A stretch of DNA of 64,000 nucleotides from Lysobacter sp. BMK333-48F3 (GTDB taxonomy: Bacteria > Pseudomonadota > Gammaproteobacteria > Xanthomonadales > Xanthomonadaceae). The notes beneath the pieces were generated by a model. The model worked only from the letters and a program-made list of their open reading frames with translations. It was not told the origin of the DNA and searched no databases. Numbering within the stretch: the first letter of the stretch is position 1; the number at the start of each line of letters is the position of its first letter. Position numbers and translations under genes: made by a program. The stretch is from assembly GCF_019733395.1 (NCBI RefSeq), contig NZ_JAIHOO010000001.1:682001-746000 (forward strand). Direction: 5' to 3'. Of this stretch, positions 51,985 to 60,780 are shown piece after piece.

Positions 51985-52407
51985 TCAGGCCGCGACCGCA
52001 GCCAGCGCCTCGATCTCGAACAGCATGCCGTCCAGGGCCAGGCGCGGCACCGGAATCAGGGTGCAGGCCGGGCGATGCTCGCCGAACGCGGCCGCCAGTT
52101 CGGCGCCGAACACGTGCAGCCGGGCTTCGCTGTGATCGACGATCAGCACGGTCAGCTTGGCGACATCGCGCGCCTGCGCGCCGGCCGCGGCCAGCGCGGT
52201 CAGCAGATTGCGCAGCGCCTGACGCACCTGGCCCCCGAAATCGGGATCGAGCGCGCCATCGGCGGTTTCGCCGCCCTGCCCGGCGACGAACAGCCAGCGC
52301 GCCGGCGTGGACACTTCGGCCAGGTGGGAATAACCGTTCGGCGCCGGGTCGTACAGGCCGGCCGGGTTGCGAAGAGCGACAACGGAAGCGGTTGCTACAG
52401 CGTTCAT
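51985..52407 (-). CDS. RidA-family protein
   Basis: 140 residues from the Met at 52407. A trimeric YjgF/RidA fold: 'HLAEVSTPARWLFVAGQGGE', 'QVRQALRNLLTALAAAGAQARDVAKLTVLIV' and 'FGEHRPACTLIPVPRLALDGMLFEIEALA'. The Arg in 'RPACTLIPV' corresponds to the active-site Arg that binds the enamine/imine carboxylate in deaminating RidA. Whether this homologue deaminates 2-aminoacrylate is inferred. It lies 162 bp after the next upstream HAD gene on the same strand. Confidence 0.9.
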   Translation of the reverse strand: MNAVATASVVALRNPAGLYDPAPNGYSHLAEVSTPARWLFVAGQGGETADGALDPDFGGQVRQALRNLLTALAAAGAQARDVAKLTVLIVDHSEARLHVFGAELAAAFGEHRPACTLIPVPRLALDGMLFEIEALAAVAA

Positions 52408-52569
52408 GAAAATCCTTGCGCTAGCGAGAGGGATCGAATCGGATTGGCCCGGCCGAAGATTCGGCCGGTGCGACGGCATCGGCCGCCTGCATGGATACGA
52501 CGATCCACCCCGAACGCCCGTGACATGCCACCTGGCTTCCGGCGCGGACCGCACCGGGCGGGCGCGCGC

Positions 52570-53262
52570 TCAGCGCCGGCGCTGGCTGCGCTGGTCGGCG
52601 TCGTTGCTGGCGGAGCGCTCGTCCGCCTGCCAGATCGGGGTTTGCGCATGAGCGCACAAGGCCCCGGTTTGTTCCAGCCATTGGCGCAGGCCGGCTGGAT
52701 CGCGGTAGTGATGGCCGTGCGCGCCCAGTGCGGCGGCGGCGGCGACGTTGGCCTCGTCGTCGTCGACGAACAACGCATGGCCGGCCTCGACGCCGGCATA
52801 GGCGAAGGCCGCGCGCAGGCAATAGCTGTCCGGCTTGGCGTGGCCCAGTTCGCTGGAATTGACCACCGCATGGAACCGTTGCGCCAGGCCCAGCGCCTGC
52901 AAGTCGCGCGGCAGCCGCGAGGTCGCGTTGCTGACCAGCACCAGGCGCAGTTCGGGCCGGCACGCATCGAGCACGGCCAGCACCTCGCGGTCGAGTTCGC
53001 CGACCGCGGCCGACCAGCGCGCGACCGCCTGCCGGGCCTGGCTGTCGGGATGCTCGCGCTGCAGGTCCTGGGCGATGCCTTCGCGCCATTGTTCGTCGCT
53101 GATCCGGCCGAGCACCGCCGGCTCGACCCGTTCCGGCGCGAAGGCGATGCGGCGCAGGCTGCCGGCCGGCAGGCCATGCGCGGCCTCCAGTTCGGCATCG
53201 TCGTCCGGCCAACGGCGCAGCACGCCGTCGAAATCGATCAGCAGGGCGTCGAATCGCGTCAC
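52570..53262 (-). CDS. HAD-superfamily hydrolase
   Basis: 230 residues from GTG 53262, chosen because motif I follows within ten residues; longer frames upstream start in non-coding-like sequence. 'LLIDFDGVLRRW' is motif I, 'LVLVSNATSRL' motif II, 'GHAKPDSYCLRAAFAYAG' holds the Lys, and 'ALFVDDDEANVAAAAALG' is motif IV. The helical cap resembles that of YihX/epoxide-hydrolase-like phosphatases. Probably dephosphorylates a sugar or nucleotide. Confidence 0.9.
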   Translation of the reverse strand: MTRFDALLIDFDGVLRRWPDDDAELEAAHGLPAGSLRRIAFAPERVEPAVLGRISDEQWREGIAQDLQREHPDSQARQAVARWSAAVGELDREVLAVLDACRPELRLVLVSNATSRLPRDLQALGLAQRFHAVVNSSELGHAKPDSYCLRAAFAYAGVEAGHALFVDDDEANVAAAAALGAHGHHYRDPAGLRQWLEQTGALCAHAQTPIWQADERSASNDADQRSQRRR

Positions 53263-53535
53263 GCCGCAGTCCTCGTTGACCCGGCACCGATTATGCGCAG
53301 CCGCCGTGCTGCATGTCGTGACGGTCGCCGGACCGGCGCCTGCGTGACCGGCGTCGCAATACCGCACATCCGCGGCTGCGCGGCTGTCCGCTCACCGCCG
53401 CTTCGCCCGTGATTGATCTACCGAGGCCGCCCGCAACGCGCCGGCCATCGTTTGCGATCCCTGCCAGGACGGCACTGCCGCGACGCCCCTGCCGGGGCGC
53501 GCGGCAGGGGGTCGCGTTTGCGCCCTCGCCTGCGC

Positions 53536-55044
53536 TTACTTCGCCTGCGGTGCCAGCCGCTCGGCCAGATCGCGTTCGAACGCCGCATCCTGCGCCAGCA
53601 GCGCCTCGATCCGCTCGCTCGGCCACCACTGCCCACGCACGAACACACCGGCGATCCGCGACACGTGGTGGATGTCGGCCAGCGGATCGGCGTCCAACAG
53701 CACCAGATCGGCGCGCTCGCCTTCGCGCACCGCGCCGCGGCCCTGCGCCGGGTCGAACAGCCGGTGGGCGTTGATCGAGGCCGCGCGCAGCACTTCGACC
53801 GGGCTCAAGCCGATCTCGCGCAGCTCGATCATTTCCTGCTGCACCGACACGCCGAACGCCAGCCCCGGCAGGGCCGCGTCGGTGCCCACGGTCAGCGGCA
53901 CGCCGCGTTTCCATAATTGCCGGGTCAGCACGCGGGCGAAGTCGTAGCCGGCGGAAAAGCTGTCGGCGCCGTCCTGGGCGCGGAAGGCCTCGCTCAGGTA
54001 GCGGTTGGCCGGCGGGATCCATTCGCGCCGGGTGACCGGATCGACCCGCTGCGCCCAGTCGCCGGGCACCGCCGGCACCGTGCGCTGCACGTACATGGCG
54101 ACGATGGTCTTGAGCGTGACCAGGGTCGGGGTGACCGAGGCGCCGCTGGCGGCCACTGCCTGCGCCAGCGCGTCGACGTCGGCCGGCGCCAGGTCGCTGC
54201 CGATGCGGGCGTAACGCGCCAGTTCCTCGCTGTGGGCGATGTTGCGCAGCGGATGGGCGAAGGCGAAATCGCGGTCGGCGCAATCGGCGCAGCCCAACTC
54301 GGGCAGATGGCCGGTGGTGATCATGCCCTGCCGCTGCGCTTCCTCGATCACCGCACGATAGGTCTGGCGATTGAGGTGCTGATAGGGCTTGATGAAATCG
54401 TAGCCGCGCTCGCGCGCCCGCCGCACCGCGGCGATGCCGTCGGCGGCGACGGTCGGCGCGTCCACGGTCGAGGCCGGCGCCGCGCCTTCGGGCCGGGCCG
54501 CGACCGCCGCGCGCGGGCCGTTGATGCGCTTGCCGACGTACAGCGTCGGCCCCGGCATGCGCCCGGCGGCGATCTCGTCGCGCAGCCACAGCAGATGCTC
54601 GTCGCTGGCCGCGCTGCCGCCGAGGTTGGCCGCGCCGGTGACGCCGGCGCGCAGCAGGTTCAGCAGGATGCGGCGGTCGTAACGATGGCCCTCGCCCAGG
54701 GGCAGGCCGGCCAGCACCGGATCCTTGCTGGCGCGGATCGCGCCCTCGTTGGCCAGATGCAGGTGCGCGTCGACGAAGCCGGGCACCAGGTACCTGCCGC
54801 GCCCGTCCACCACCTCGCCGTCTTGCGGCCGCAGCGCCGCGCCGGCGTCGAGGATGCGGGCGATGCGTCCGTCGCGGATCAGCACGGTGCGGTGCCGCAG
54901 CACTTCGCCGGTGTCGGCAGGAATCACGGTGACGTCGCGCACCGCCCAGGCCGGCGCGGTCTCGGCGCGCGCGGCCGCGAAGGCCGGCGCCGCGGCCGCG
55001 CCCAGCCACAGGCCGAGGATTGCGCTCCAGGCGCGTTTGCTCAT
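53536..55044 (-). CDS. secreted amidohydrolase (imidazolonepropionase-like)
   Basis: 502 residues from the Met at 55044 (GGGAGAG site). Signal peptide ~1-24. The amidohydrolase barrel has 'FVDAHLHLAN' (H94, H96), a Lys in 'YDFIKPYQHL' that should be carbamylated, 'MITTGHLPELGC' (His), and 'LTVGTDAALPGL' (Asp), the usual two-metal site. The N- and C-terminal strands form the composite sandwich ('VTVIPADTGEVLRHRTVLI', 'GEREGERADLVLLDADPL'-like). Secreted members of this group act on peptides or amides; the substrate is unknown. Confidence 0.9.
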   Translation of the reverse strand: MSKRAWSAILGLWLGAAAAPAFAAARAETAPAWAVRDVTVIPADTGEVLRHRTVLIRDGRIARILDAGAALRPQDGEVVDGRGRYLVPGFVDAHLHLANEGAIRASKDPVLAGLPLGEGHRYDRRILLNLLRAGVTGAANLGGSAASDEHLLWLRDEIAAGRMPGPTLYVGKRINGPRAAVAARPEGAAPASTVDAPTVAADGIAAVRRARERGYDFIKPYQHLNRQTYRAVIEEAQRQGMITTGHLPELGCADCADRDFAFAHPLRNIAHSEELARYARIGSDLAPADVDALAQAVAASGASVTPTLVTLKTIVAMYVQRTVPAVPGDWAQRVDPVTRREWIPPANRYLSEAFRAQDGADSFSAGYDFARVLTRQLWKRGVPLTVGTDAALPGLAFGVSVQQEMIELREIGLSPVEVLRAASINAHRLFDPAQGRGAVREGERADLVLLDADPLADIHHVSRIAGVFVRGQWWPSERIEALLAQDAAFERDLAERLAPQAK

Positions 55045-55210
55045 GCTGCTCTCCCGTCTTGCCCGATTCGAAGGATAGTCGCGGCCGCGGCGTCGCCGCA
55101 CGCCGCGCCGCTGCGACCGCCCGGTCGCGCAACAGCAGATGCGCCGGGCGGCGATATAGTTGAAACACGATAGTCCGGCGCCGATCTGGCCGCCCGGCGG
55201 GAGAAGCCCC

Positions 55211-55891
55211 ATGAAAGACAAGATCGTGGTATTCACCGGCGCCGGCGTCAGCGCCGAAAGCGGCCTGAAGACCTTCCGCGACATGGGCGGGCTGTGGCAC
55301 CAGTACCGGCTGGAGGAAGTCGCCTCGCCGCAGGGCTGGCAGCGCGATCCCGCCACCGTGCTGCGCTTCTACAACGAACGCCGCAAGGCGGTGCTGGCGG
55401 CGCGGCCCAACGCCGCCCATCGCGCCATCGCCCGGCTGGAAGAAAAGTACGAGGTGGTGGTGATCACCCAGAACATCGACGACCTGCACGAGCGCGCCGG
55501 TTCCAGCCAGGTCGTCCACGTCCACGGCGAAATCCTCAAGGCACGCAGCACCGCGCTGCCGGAACGGATCTACCCGCTGAAGGGCCCGACGATCGAACTG
55601 GGCGACCGTTGCGAGCGCGGCAGCCAACTGCGCCCGGACGTGGTCTGGTTCGGCGAAGCGGTGCGCTACATGGACGAGGCCGAAACCCATTTCTCCACCG
55701 CGGCCAAGGTGCTGGCGATCGGCACCTCGCTCAGCGTCTACCCCGCTGCCGGCCTGGTCGCCCACGCGCCGTTCTCGGCCGAGCGCTGGTTCGTCTCGCC
55801 CGAGCCGCAGGAGATCCCGCACGGCTATCGGCTCCTGGAGGGCAACGCCGCCGCCGTGGTGCCGCCGCTGGTCGAGCAATGGCTGGGCTGA
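55211..55891 (+). CDS. NAD-dependent deacylase of the sirtuin family, zinc-less
   Basis: 226 residues from the ATG at 55211. Sirtuin motifs are 'FTGAGVSAESGLKTFRD' (8-24), 'ITQNIDDLHERAG' (85-97), catalytic His in 'VHVHGE' and 'DVVWFGEAVRYMDEA'. 'FYNERR' (Y54, R57) matches the Tyr-x-x-Arg pair that gives CobB/SIRT5 affinity for succinyl-lysine. The four Cys of the zinc ribbon are absent: the stretch between 'HGE' and 'VVWFGE' has a single Cys ('GDRCERG'). It removes acyl groups from lysines, producing O-acyl-ADP-ribose. It is divergent from the amidohydrolase. Confidence 0.92.
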   Translation: MKDKIVVFTGAGVSAESGLKTFRDMGGLWHQYRLEEVASPQGWQRDPATVLRFYNERRKAVLAARPNAAHRAIARLEEKYEVVVITQNIDDLHERAGSSQVVHVHGEILKARSTALPERIYPLKGPTIELGDRCERGSQLRPDVVWFGEAVRYMDEAETHFSTAAKVLAIGTSLSVYPAAGLVAHAPFSAERWFVSPEPQEIPHGYRLLEGNAAAVVPPLVEQWLG

Positions 55892-56024
55892 GCCCGCCCG
55901 GTCGTCGCATCGGTCCGGACTGAGGCGCGCCGGCGAGACCGCCGCCGCCGGCGAAACCGGCCGGCCTGCGCAGAACCCGCGCCGGCGCGTGGATTTGCCG
56001 CCGGCGCCTGCCTAGACTGGCCGC

Positions 56025-56519
56025 ATGCACGTCTCCCTGCTCGCCGAACGCAGCATCGCCGCGGCGCCCGCCGCGGTCTACGCGCTGGTGCTCGACGGCA
56101 ACCGCTTCGCGCCGCTGTTCCAAGGCCACGGCCCGATTCCCGGCCTGGATCGGATCCAGCCGCTGGGCCCGGTCGGGGTCGGCGCGGTACGCGAAGTGCG
56201 CGACCTGCGCGGTGCGGTCCTGCACGAGCGCATCACCGCGCTGGAGCCGTCCGAGCGCCACGCCTACACCTTGTACGACCTGCCCGCGCCGCTGTCGTGG
56301 CTGGCGCGCGAGGGCCGCGCCGAATGGCGCTTCCAGGCCATGGCCGACGATCCGGGCGCGACCCGGGTCAGCTGGCGCTACGACTTCGAACTGACCGGCC
56401 CCTGGGCCTGGCCGCTGGCCTGGCCGGTGCTGCGCGGGGCGATGCAGCCGGCGATGCGCGGCTGCCTGGAACGCATCGCCCAGGCTCTGGAGCAGGCCTG
56501 GCGCGCGGAGCGGCGTTGA
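56025..56519 (+). CDS. SRPBCC-family ligand-binding protein
   Basis: 164 residues. It begins 'HVSLLAERSIAAAPAAVYALVLD', the N-terminal helix-grip motif of START/SRPBCC proteins. Later strands ('VGAVREVRDLRGAVLHERITAL', 'RAEWRFQAM', 'TRVSWRYDFEL') and a long C-terminal amphipathic helix form a hydrophobic pocket. It overlaps the next gene by one base (TGATG), so the two are translationally coupled and probably act together on lipid-like molecules. Confidence 0.87.
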   Translation: MHVSLLAERSIAAAPAAVYALVLDGNRFAPLFQGHGPIPGLDRIQPLGPVGVGAVREVRDLRGAVLHERITALEPSERHAYTLYDLPAPLSWLAREGRAEWRFQAMADDPGATRVSWRYDFELTGPWAWPLAWPVLRGAMQPAMRGCLERIAQALEQAWRAERR

Positions 56520-57409
56520 TGGAAGAGTGGATCCTGCTCGGCCTGGCGCCGGTGTTCCTGATCCTGATCGCGGTCGAAGCCTGGTACTGGCGCCGGCGCG
56601 CGCCGGAGCGCTACAGCCTGCGCGACACCGCCTCCAACGCGGCCCTGGCGCTGATGCACCAGGCCAGCGACGCGATCGCCTGGCTGCTGGTGATCGGCCT
56701 GTATTACGCGGTCTACGCGCACCGCCTGTTCGACCTGCCACCGGCCTCGCCGTGGACCGTGGCCGCGCTGTTCGTGGCCCAGGATTTCTTCTACTACTGG
56801 TTCCATCGCGCCAGCCACCGCATCCGCTGGCTGTGGGCCTCGCACGTCACCCACCATTCCTCCGAGCGGCTCAACCTGTCGACCGCGTTCCGGCAGAGCC
56901 TGACCTATCCGATCTCCGGCATGTGGCTGTTCTGGCTGCCGCTGGCCTGGATCGGCTTCGAGCCGCGCCACATCGTCGCGGTGGTGGCGATCAACCTGGC
57001 GTTCCAGTTCTTCGTCCACACCCAGGCGGTGGGCAAGCTGGGCTGGCTGGAAAAGGTGTTCAACACCCCCTCGCACCATCGCGTCCACCACGCCCGCAAC
57101 CCGCAGTACATCGACCGCAACTTCGCCGGCGTGCTGATCGTCTGGGACAAGCTGTTCGGCACCTACACCGAAGAGAACGACGCGGTGCCCTGCGAGTACG
57201 GCATCGTCGGCCAGGTTCGCGGGCACAATCCGATCCGGCTGACCTTCCACGAATGGATCGCGATGTTCGGCGATGCCTGGCGCGCGCGCGGCCTGCGCGG
57301 CGCGCTGGGGCAGTTGTTCGGCCCGCCGGAGCGCTCGCACTCGCATTTGCGCGCCGGCGCCGCGATCGCGGACGCGCCGGCTCAAGTCTTGGGCGAAAGC
57401 CCGAAGTAG
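56519..57409 (+). CDS. fatty acid hydroxylase/sterol desaturase-family membrane enzyme
   Basis: 296 residues from the ATG at 56519, overlapping the SRPBCC stop codon. About four membrane helices and the three histidine clusters of the family are visible: 'WFHRASHR' (HxxxH), 'HVTHHSSE' (HxxHH), and 'SHHRVHHARN' (HHxxHH). Two irons bound by these His residues activate oxygen for lipid C-H hydroxylation or desaturation. Bacteria with the gene include hopanoid and ornithine-lipid modifiers; the actual substrate is unknown. The 3' end overlaps the convergent DUF gene by 28 bp. Confidence 0.92.
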   Translation: MEEWILLGLAPVFLILIAVEAWYWRRRAPERYSLRDTASNAALALMHQASDAIAWLLVIGLYYAVYAHRLFDLPPASPWTVAALFVAQDFFYYWFHRASHRIRWLWASHVTHHSSERLNLSTAFRQSLTYPISGMWLFWLPLAWIGFEPRHIVAVVAINLAFQFFVHTQAVGKLGWLEKVFNTPSHHRVHHARNPQYIDRNFAGVLIVWDKLFGTYTEENDAVPCEYGIVGQVRGHNPIRLTFHEWIAMFGDAWRARGLRGALGQLFGPPERSHSHLRAGAAIADAPAQVLGESPK

Positions 57410-57834
57410 GCGTAAGCCGCCGACACCGCCAGCCCCAGCCAGGCCTGGCCGTGGGTGGTCAGCGCCGGCAGTTCCTTCGGGTGGTACAGGCCGACCAGGA
57501 ACGCGCACAAGCCGGCGCCGATCCAGACCAGCACGTACAGCACCGACACCACGGTCACCGCGCGGGTGGCGTTGCTCGAGGCGCCGGCGTCGAGCACGCG
57601 CGCACCGGGCGCTTCGCCGGGCTTGGCCAGGGCCAGCTCGGCGATCACCAGCGCCGACACCAGGCCGCCGATCACCGACAAGGCCTGGGCCATGCCGTCG
57701 TTGAAGTAGCTCAGGGGATACAGCGTGCAGCCGGGGCCGGACACGCAGTCCACCACCCGCACCGCGACGCTGATCAGGTGAACGTAGACGCCCAGCAGGA
57801 TCACCGAAACCAGACCGCCGAACAGACTTTTCAT
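57382..57834 (-). CDS. integral membrane protein of unknown function
   Basis: 150 residues with four predicted membrane helices: ~3-25, ~48-68 ('ALSVIGGLVSALVIAELALA'), ~90-115 ('AVTVVSVLYVLVWIGAGLCAF') and ~128-146. Two Cys lie in the first external loop ('VVDCVSGPGCTLYP') and may be disulfide-linked. No named family. Its last 9 codons overlap the 3' end of the hydroxylase gene on the opposite strand. Confidence 0.82.
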   Translation of the reverse strand: MKSLFGGLVSVILLGVYVHLISVAVRVVDCVSGPGCTLYPLSYFNDGMAQALSVIGGLVSALVIAELALAKPGEAPGARVLDAGASSNATRAVTVVSVLYVLVWIGAGLCAFLVGLYHPKELPALTTHGQAWLGLAVSAAYAYFGLSPKT

Positions 57835-57978
57835 GCGCCCCCCCGGACCGCTCGCGCCGTTGCGGCAAGAGCGGCGCCGTCGCGGCGCGCGTCGTCGCCG
57901 GCGCGGCCTGGCGCCGCGCCGTACCCCTGCCCTGCCTGAGTCAACGCGGCGCCGGCCCGGCGCAGGCCAGCGGCCGGC

Positions 57979-58596
57979 TCAGTCGTGGGTCTCGCCCGAC
58001 AGCGGCGTGGCGCGCATCGAATCGCGCCGTTCGAAGGCGTCGAACCAGGCGCTCAGGCGCGGCCGGCCGGCGCGGAAACCGGGCAGTTCGCGGAATTCCA
58101 GCCAGCTCAGCGCGGTCGCTATCGCTACGTGGCCTACATGCAGCGGCGCCGCGTCGTCGAGCTCGCGCTCCAGCCAGTCGTAGCTTTCGATCAGCTTTTG
58201 GGCGTAGCCCTCGCCCAAGGCCGGGTAGCGCAGCGGCTCGGGCCGGCGCACGGTTTCCCAGCGCACCTTGATGCCGAAGTCGGCCAGGCCCTGGGCGAGC
58301 GCTTGCAGGCGCAAGGCGTGCCAGCGCGCTTCGCCCTCGGCCGGAATCAGCTTGCGGCCGCCGTGCAAGGTGTCGAGATAGGCGCAGATGATGTCCGAGT
58401 CGAAGATCGGCGCCTGCCCGGGGCGCAGCAGCACCGGCACCTTACCCAGCGGGTTCTGCGCATACACCGCTTCGTTGCGCAGGGTCGGGCTGGTCTCGTG
58501 GTGGATCACTTCGATCCGCTCGGCCAGGCCGGCCTCGTAGGCGAACACCAGCGCCTTGCGCGCGTAGGGGGAATGAGTCTGGTAGAGCAGTTGCAT
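57979..58596 (-). CDS. glutathione S-transferase family protein
   Basis: 205 residues from the Met at 58596. The N-terminal thioredoxin fold begins 'MQLLYQTHSPYARKALVFAYEAGL', with 'SPYARK' in place of a CPxC active site, and continues 'NPLGKVPVLLRPGQAPIFDSDIICAYLD' (cis-Pro and glutathione-binding Ser/Asp). A helical C-terminal domain follows. It most resembles YibF-like bacterial GSTs. Substrate unknown. It ends 39 bp after the M20 peptidase stop, same strand. Confidence 0.9.
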   Translation of the reverse strand: MQLLYQTHSPYARKALVFAYEAGLAERIEVIHHETSPTLRNEAVYAQNPLGKVPVLLRPGQAPIFDSDIICAYLDTLHGGRKLIPAEGEARWHALRLQALAQGLADFGIKVRWETVRRPEPLRYPALGEGYAQKLIESYDWLERELDDAAPLHVGHVAIATALSWLEFRELPGFRAGRPRLSAWFDAFERRDSMRATPLSGETHD

Positions 58597-58635
58597 CGGG
58601 GGTCTCCACGACAGTAACAAGCAAAGGACCGCGGC

Positions 58636-60087
58636 TCAGGCCGCGGCGGCGGCCTGCGCTCGTGCAGGCCGCCGCGCATCGGCATCCGCCGCATCGTGCA
58701 GCACCTGGGCCAGCGCCGCGGTCAGCCGGCGCGCGGTCGGCAGGTGCAGGAACTCGTTCGGCCCGTGCGCGTTCGATTGCGGCCCGAGCACGCCGGTAAC
58801 CAGGAACTGCGCCTGCGGATAGCGTGCGCCGAGCATCGACAGGAACGGGATCCCGCCGCCTCCGCCGATCAGCGCCGGCGGCTGCGCGAACGCCTCCCGC
58901 GAGGCGCGTTCCAGGCTGGCCTGCAGCCACGGCGCGGTCTGCGGCGCATGCCAGCCGGGACTGAGCAGATCGAGCGAGAACTCCAACTCCGCAGCGTACG
59001 GCGGATCGGCCAGCAACAAGGCCTGCAACCGTTGCCCGGCTTGCACCGGGTCGACCGTCGGCGGCAGGCGCAGGCTCAGTTTGAGTCGCAGCGACGGCTG
59101 CATCACCGCGGCCGCCGCGGCGACCGCGGGCAAGCCGTCCAAACCGGTCACAGCCAACTGCGCGCGCCAGGCGCGGTTGAGCGCGAGTTCGCCGGTTTGG
59201 TCCGCGGCCGCGCGCACGCCGGGGCGGAACGGGAAGCCGTCCAACAGCTCCGTTCCCAGAGCCTGCGCCGCCGCTTCGGCCTCGCGTCGCCGCTGCGGCG
59301 GAATCTGCGCCTGGAAATCGGCGATCACCTCGCCGCTGTGCGGGTCTTCGATCCGCGACAGCAACTGCCGGGCGATGCGGAAGCTCGACGGCACGATCCC
59401 GCAGGCGTCGCCGGAATGCACGCCTTCCTCGAGCACGCGGATGCTCAAGGTGCCGGCGACCTGGCCGCGCAGCGAGGTGGTGGTCCACAGTTGCCGGTAA
59501 TTGCCGCAACCGGCGTCGAGGGCGACGATCAACCCCGGCGCGCCGAGCCGCGGCGCCAACGCCTCGATGTAGGCCGGCAGGTCGACGCTGCCGGATTCTT
59601 CGCTGGCCTCGATCAGGATCAGGCAGCGCGGATGCGCCAGGCCTTGCGCGCGCAGGCCGAGCAAAGCGGCGACCGCCGCGAACAGCGCATAGCCGTCGTC
59701 GGCGCCGCCGCGCCCGTACAGGCGCTCGTCCTCGAACACCGGCGTCCAGGCCGCGCGGCCGGGCGCCCAGCCGTCCATCGGCGGCTGCTTGTCGAGGTGG
59801 CCGTAGATCAGCACCGGCGCGGCCTCGTCGCCGGGCACGTCGATCAGGATCAGCGGCGTGCGCCCGGGCAGGCGCAGCGTGTCCACGCGCGCGCCTTCGA
59901 CCGCGGCCAGTTGCCGCTGCGCCCATTGCGTCATCAGCGTCGCGGCCGCCTCCATGTGGCCGCTGCGCTGCCAGTCCGGATCGAACGCCGGCGATTGGCA
60001 GGGAATGGCGATGTAGTCGCACAGCGCCGGCAGGATCTGCGCCTGCCAGTAGCCGTCGACGAAACGCTGCAGTGCCGTAAAGTCCAT
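58636..60087 (-). CDS. M20-family metallopeptidase
   Basis: 483 residues. The zinc and catalytic residues lie in 'LIYGHLDKQPPM' (His, Asp), 'LYGRGGADDGYALFA' (Asp), 'LILIEASEESGSVDL' (Glu-Glu) and 'LVTGVLGPQSNAHGPNEFL' (His). The lid domain includes 'LSIRVLEEGVHSGDACGIV'. It is of the dipeptidase/carnosinase-like class that cleaves short peptides. It lies upstream of the GST in a likely two-gene operon. Cytoplasmic; no signal peptide. Confidence 0.93.
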   Translation of the reverse strand: MDFTALQRFVDGYWQAQILPALCDYIAIPCQSPAFDPDWQRSGHMEAAATLMTQWAQRQLAAVEGARVDTLRLPGRTPLILIDVPGDEAAPVLIYGHLDKQPPMDGWAPGRAAWTPVFEDERLYGRGGADDGYALFAAVAALLGLRAQGLAHPRCLILIEASEESGSVDLPAYIEALAPRLGAPGLIVALDAGCGNYRQLWTTTSLRGQVAGTLSIRVLEEGVHSGDACGIVPSSFRIARQLLSRIEDPHSGEVIADFQAQIPPQRRREAEAAAQALGTELLDGFPFRPGVRAAADQTGELALNRAWRAQLAVTGLDGLPAVAAAAAVMQPSLRLKLSLRLPPTVDPVQAGQRLQALLLADPPYAAELEFSLDLLSPGWHAPQTAPWLQASLERASREAFAQPPALIGGGGGIPFLSMLGARYPQAQFLVTGVLGPQSNAHGPNEFLHLPTARRLTAALAQVLHDAADADARRPARAQAAAAA

Positions 60088-60202
60088 GACGTCGCCTCGG
60101 GAAGAGGCGAAAATCCTAGCCGCGCGCCGGCGCGCTTTCGCCGCGATCGGCCGCCGCCCGGCGCGGATTTTCCGCGTCGCGCCGCCCTAAGATGCCCGGA
60201 CC

Positions 60203-60679
60203 ATGAAACTCGACCGATTCGACCGCCAATTGCTCAACCTGGTGCAGGAAGACGCCGGCCAGACCGCCGACCGTCTGGCCGAGCAGGTCGCGTTGTCGCC
60301 GTCGGCGATCCAGCGCCGGCTGCGCAAGCTGCGCGAACAGGGCGTGATCCAGCGCGACACCGTCGTGCTCGACCCCAAGCAGGTCGGCAAACCGACCTTC
60401 TTCATCGTCGCCCTGCAGGTCGAACGCGAGCGCCCCGAGCTGCTGGCGCAACTGCGCAAGTGGCTGACCGCGCAAGCCCAGGTGCAGCAGGTGTTCTACG
60501 TCACCGGCGAGGCCGACTTCGTCCTGGTGGTGACCGCGCCCGATACCGAAAGCTACGACGCGCTGATGCTGCGCATGGTCGCCGACAACCCCAACATCAA
60601 GCGCTTCACCACCAACGTCGCGCTGAGCCTGGTCAAGCGCGGGCTGACCATCCCGGTCGCGCCGGACGAAGACGACTGA
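60203..60679 (+). CDS. Lrp/AsnC-family transcriptional regulator
   Basis: 158 residues. N-terminal winged helix-turn-helix: 'LDRFDRQLLNLVQEDAGQTADRLAEQVALSPSAIQRRLRKL' style, with 'LSPSAIQRRLRKLREQGVI' as recognition helix. The C-terminal RAM domain is 'QQVFYVTGEADFVLVVTAPDTESYDALM', which binds amino acids and makes octamers. It ends 101 bp before the PLP-dependent lyase gene on the same strand, so it may control that gene in response to an amino acid. Confidence 0.94.
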   Translation: MKLDRFDRQLLNLVQEDAGQTADRLAEQVALSPSAIQRRLRKLREQGVIQRDTVVLDPKQVGKPTFFIVALQVERERPELLAQLRKWLTAQAQVQQVFYVTGEADFVLVVTAPDTESYDALMLRMVADNPNIKRFTTNVALSLVKRGLTIPVAPDEDD

Positions 60680-60780
60680 GCGCGGCGCGGCCGCGCGGTA
60701 CGCCGGCCGCGCGCGTTTTTCCCGCGCGCAGCGGCGGCGAACGCGGCGCAAGCGCGCGGCCCGGCGCCGACACTGTCGGC

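Noticed and set aside
58696..60780. Long upstream extension of the PLP lyase frame
   Set aside because: It is antisense to the M20 peptidase and overlaps the Lrp gene; the lyase fold starts right after the ATG at 60781.
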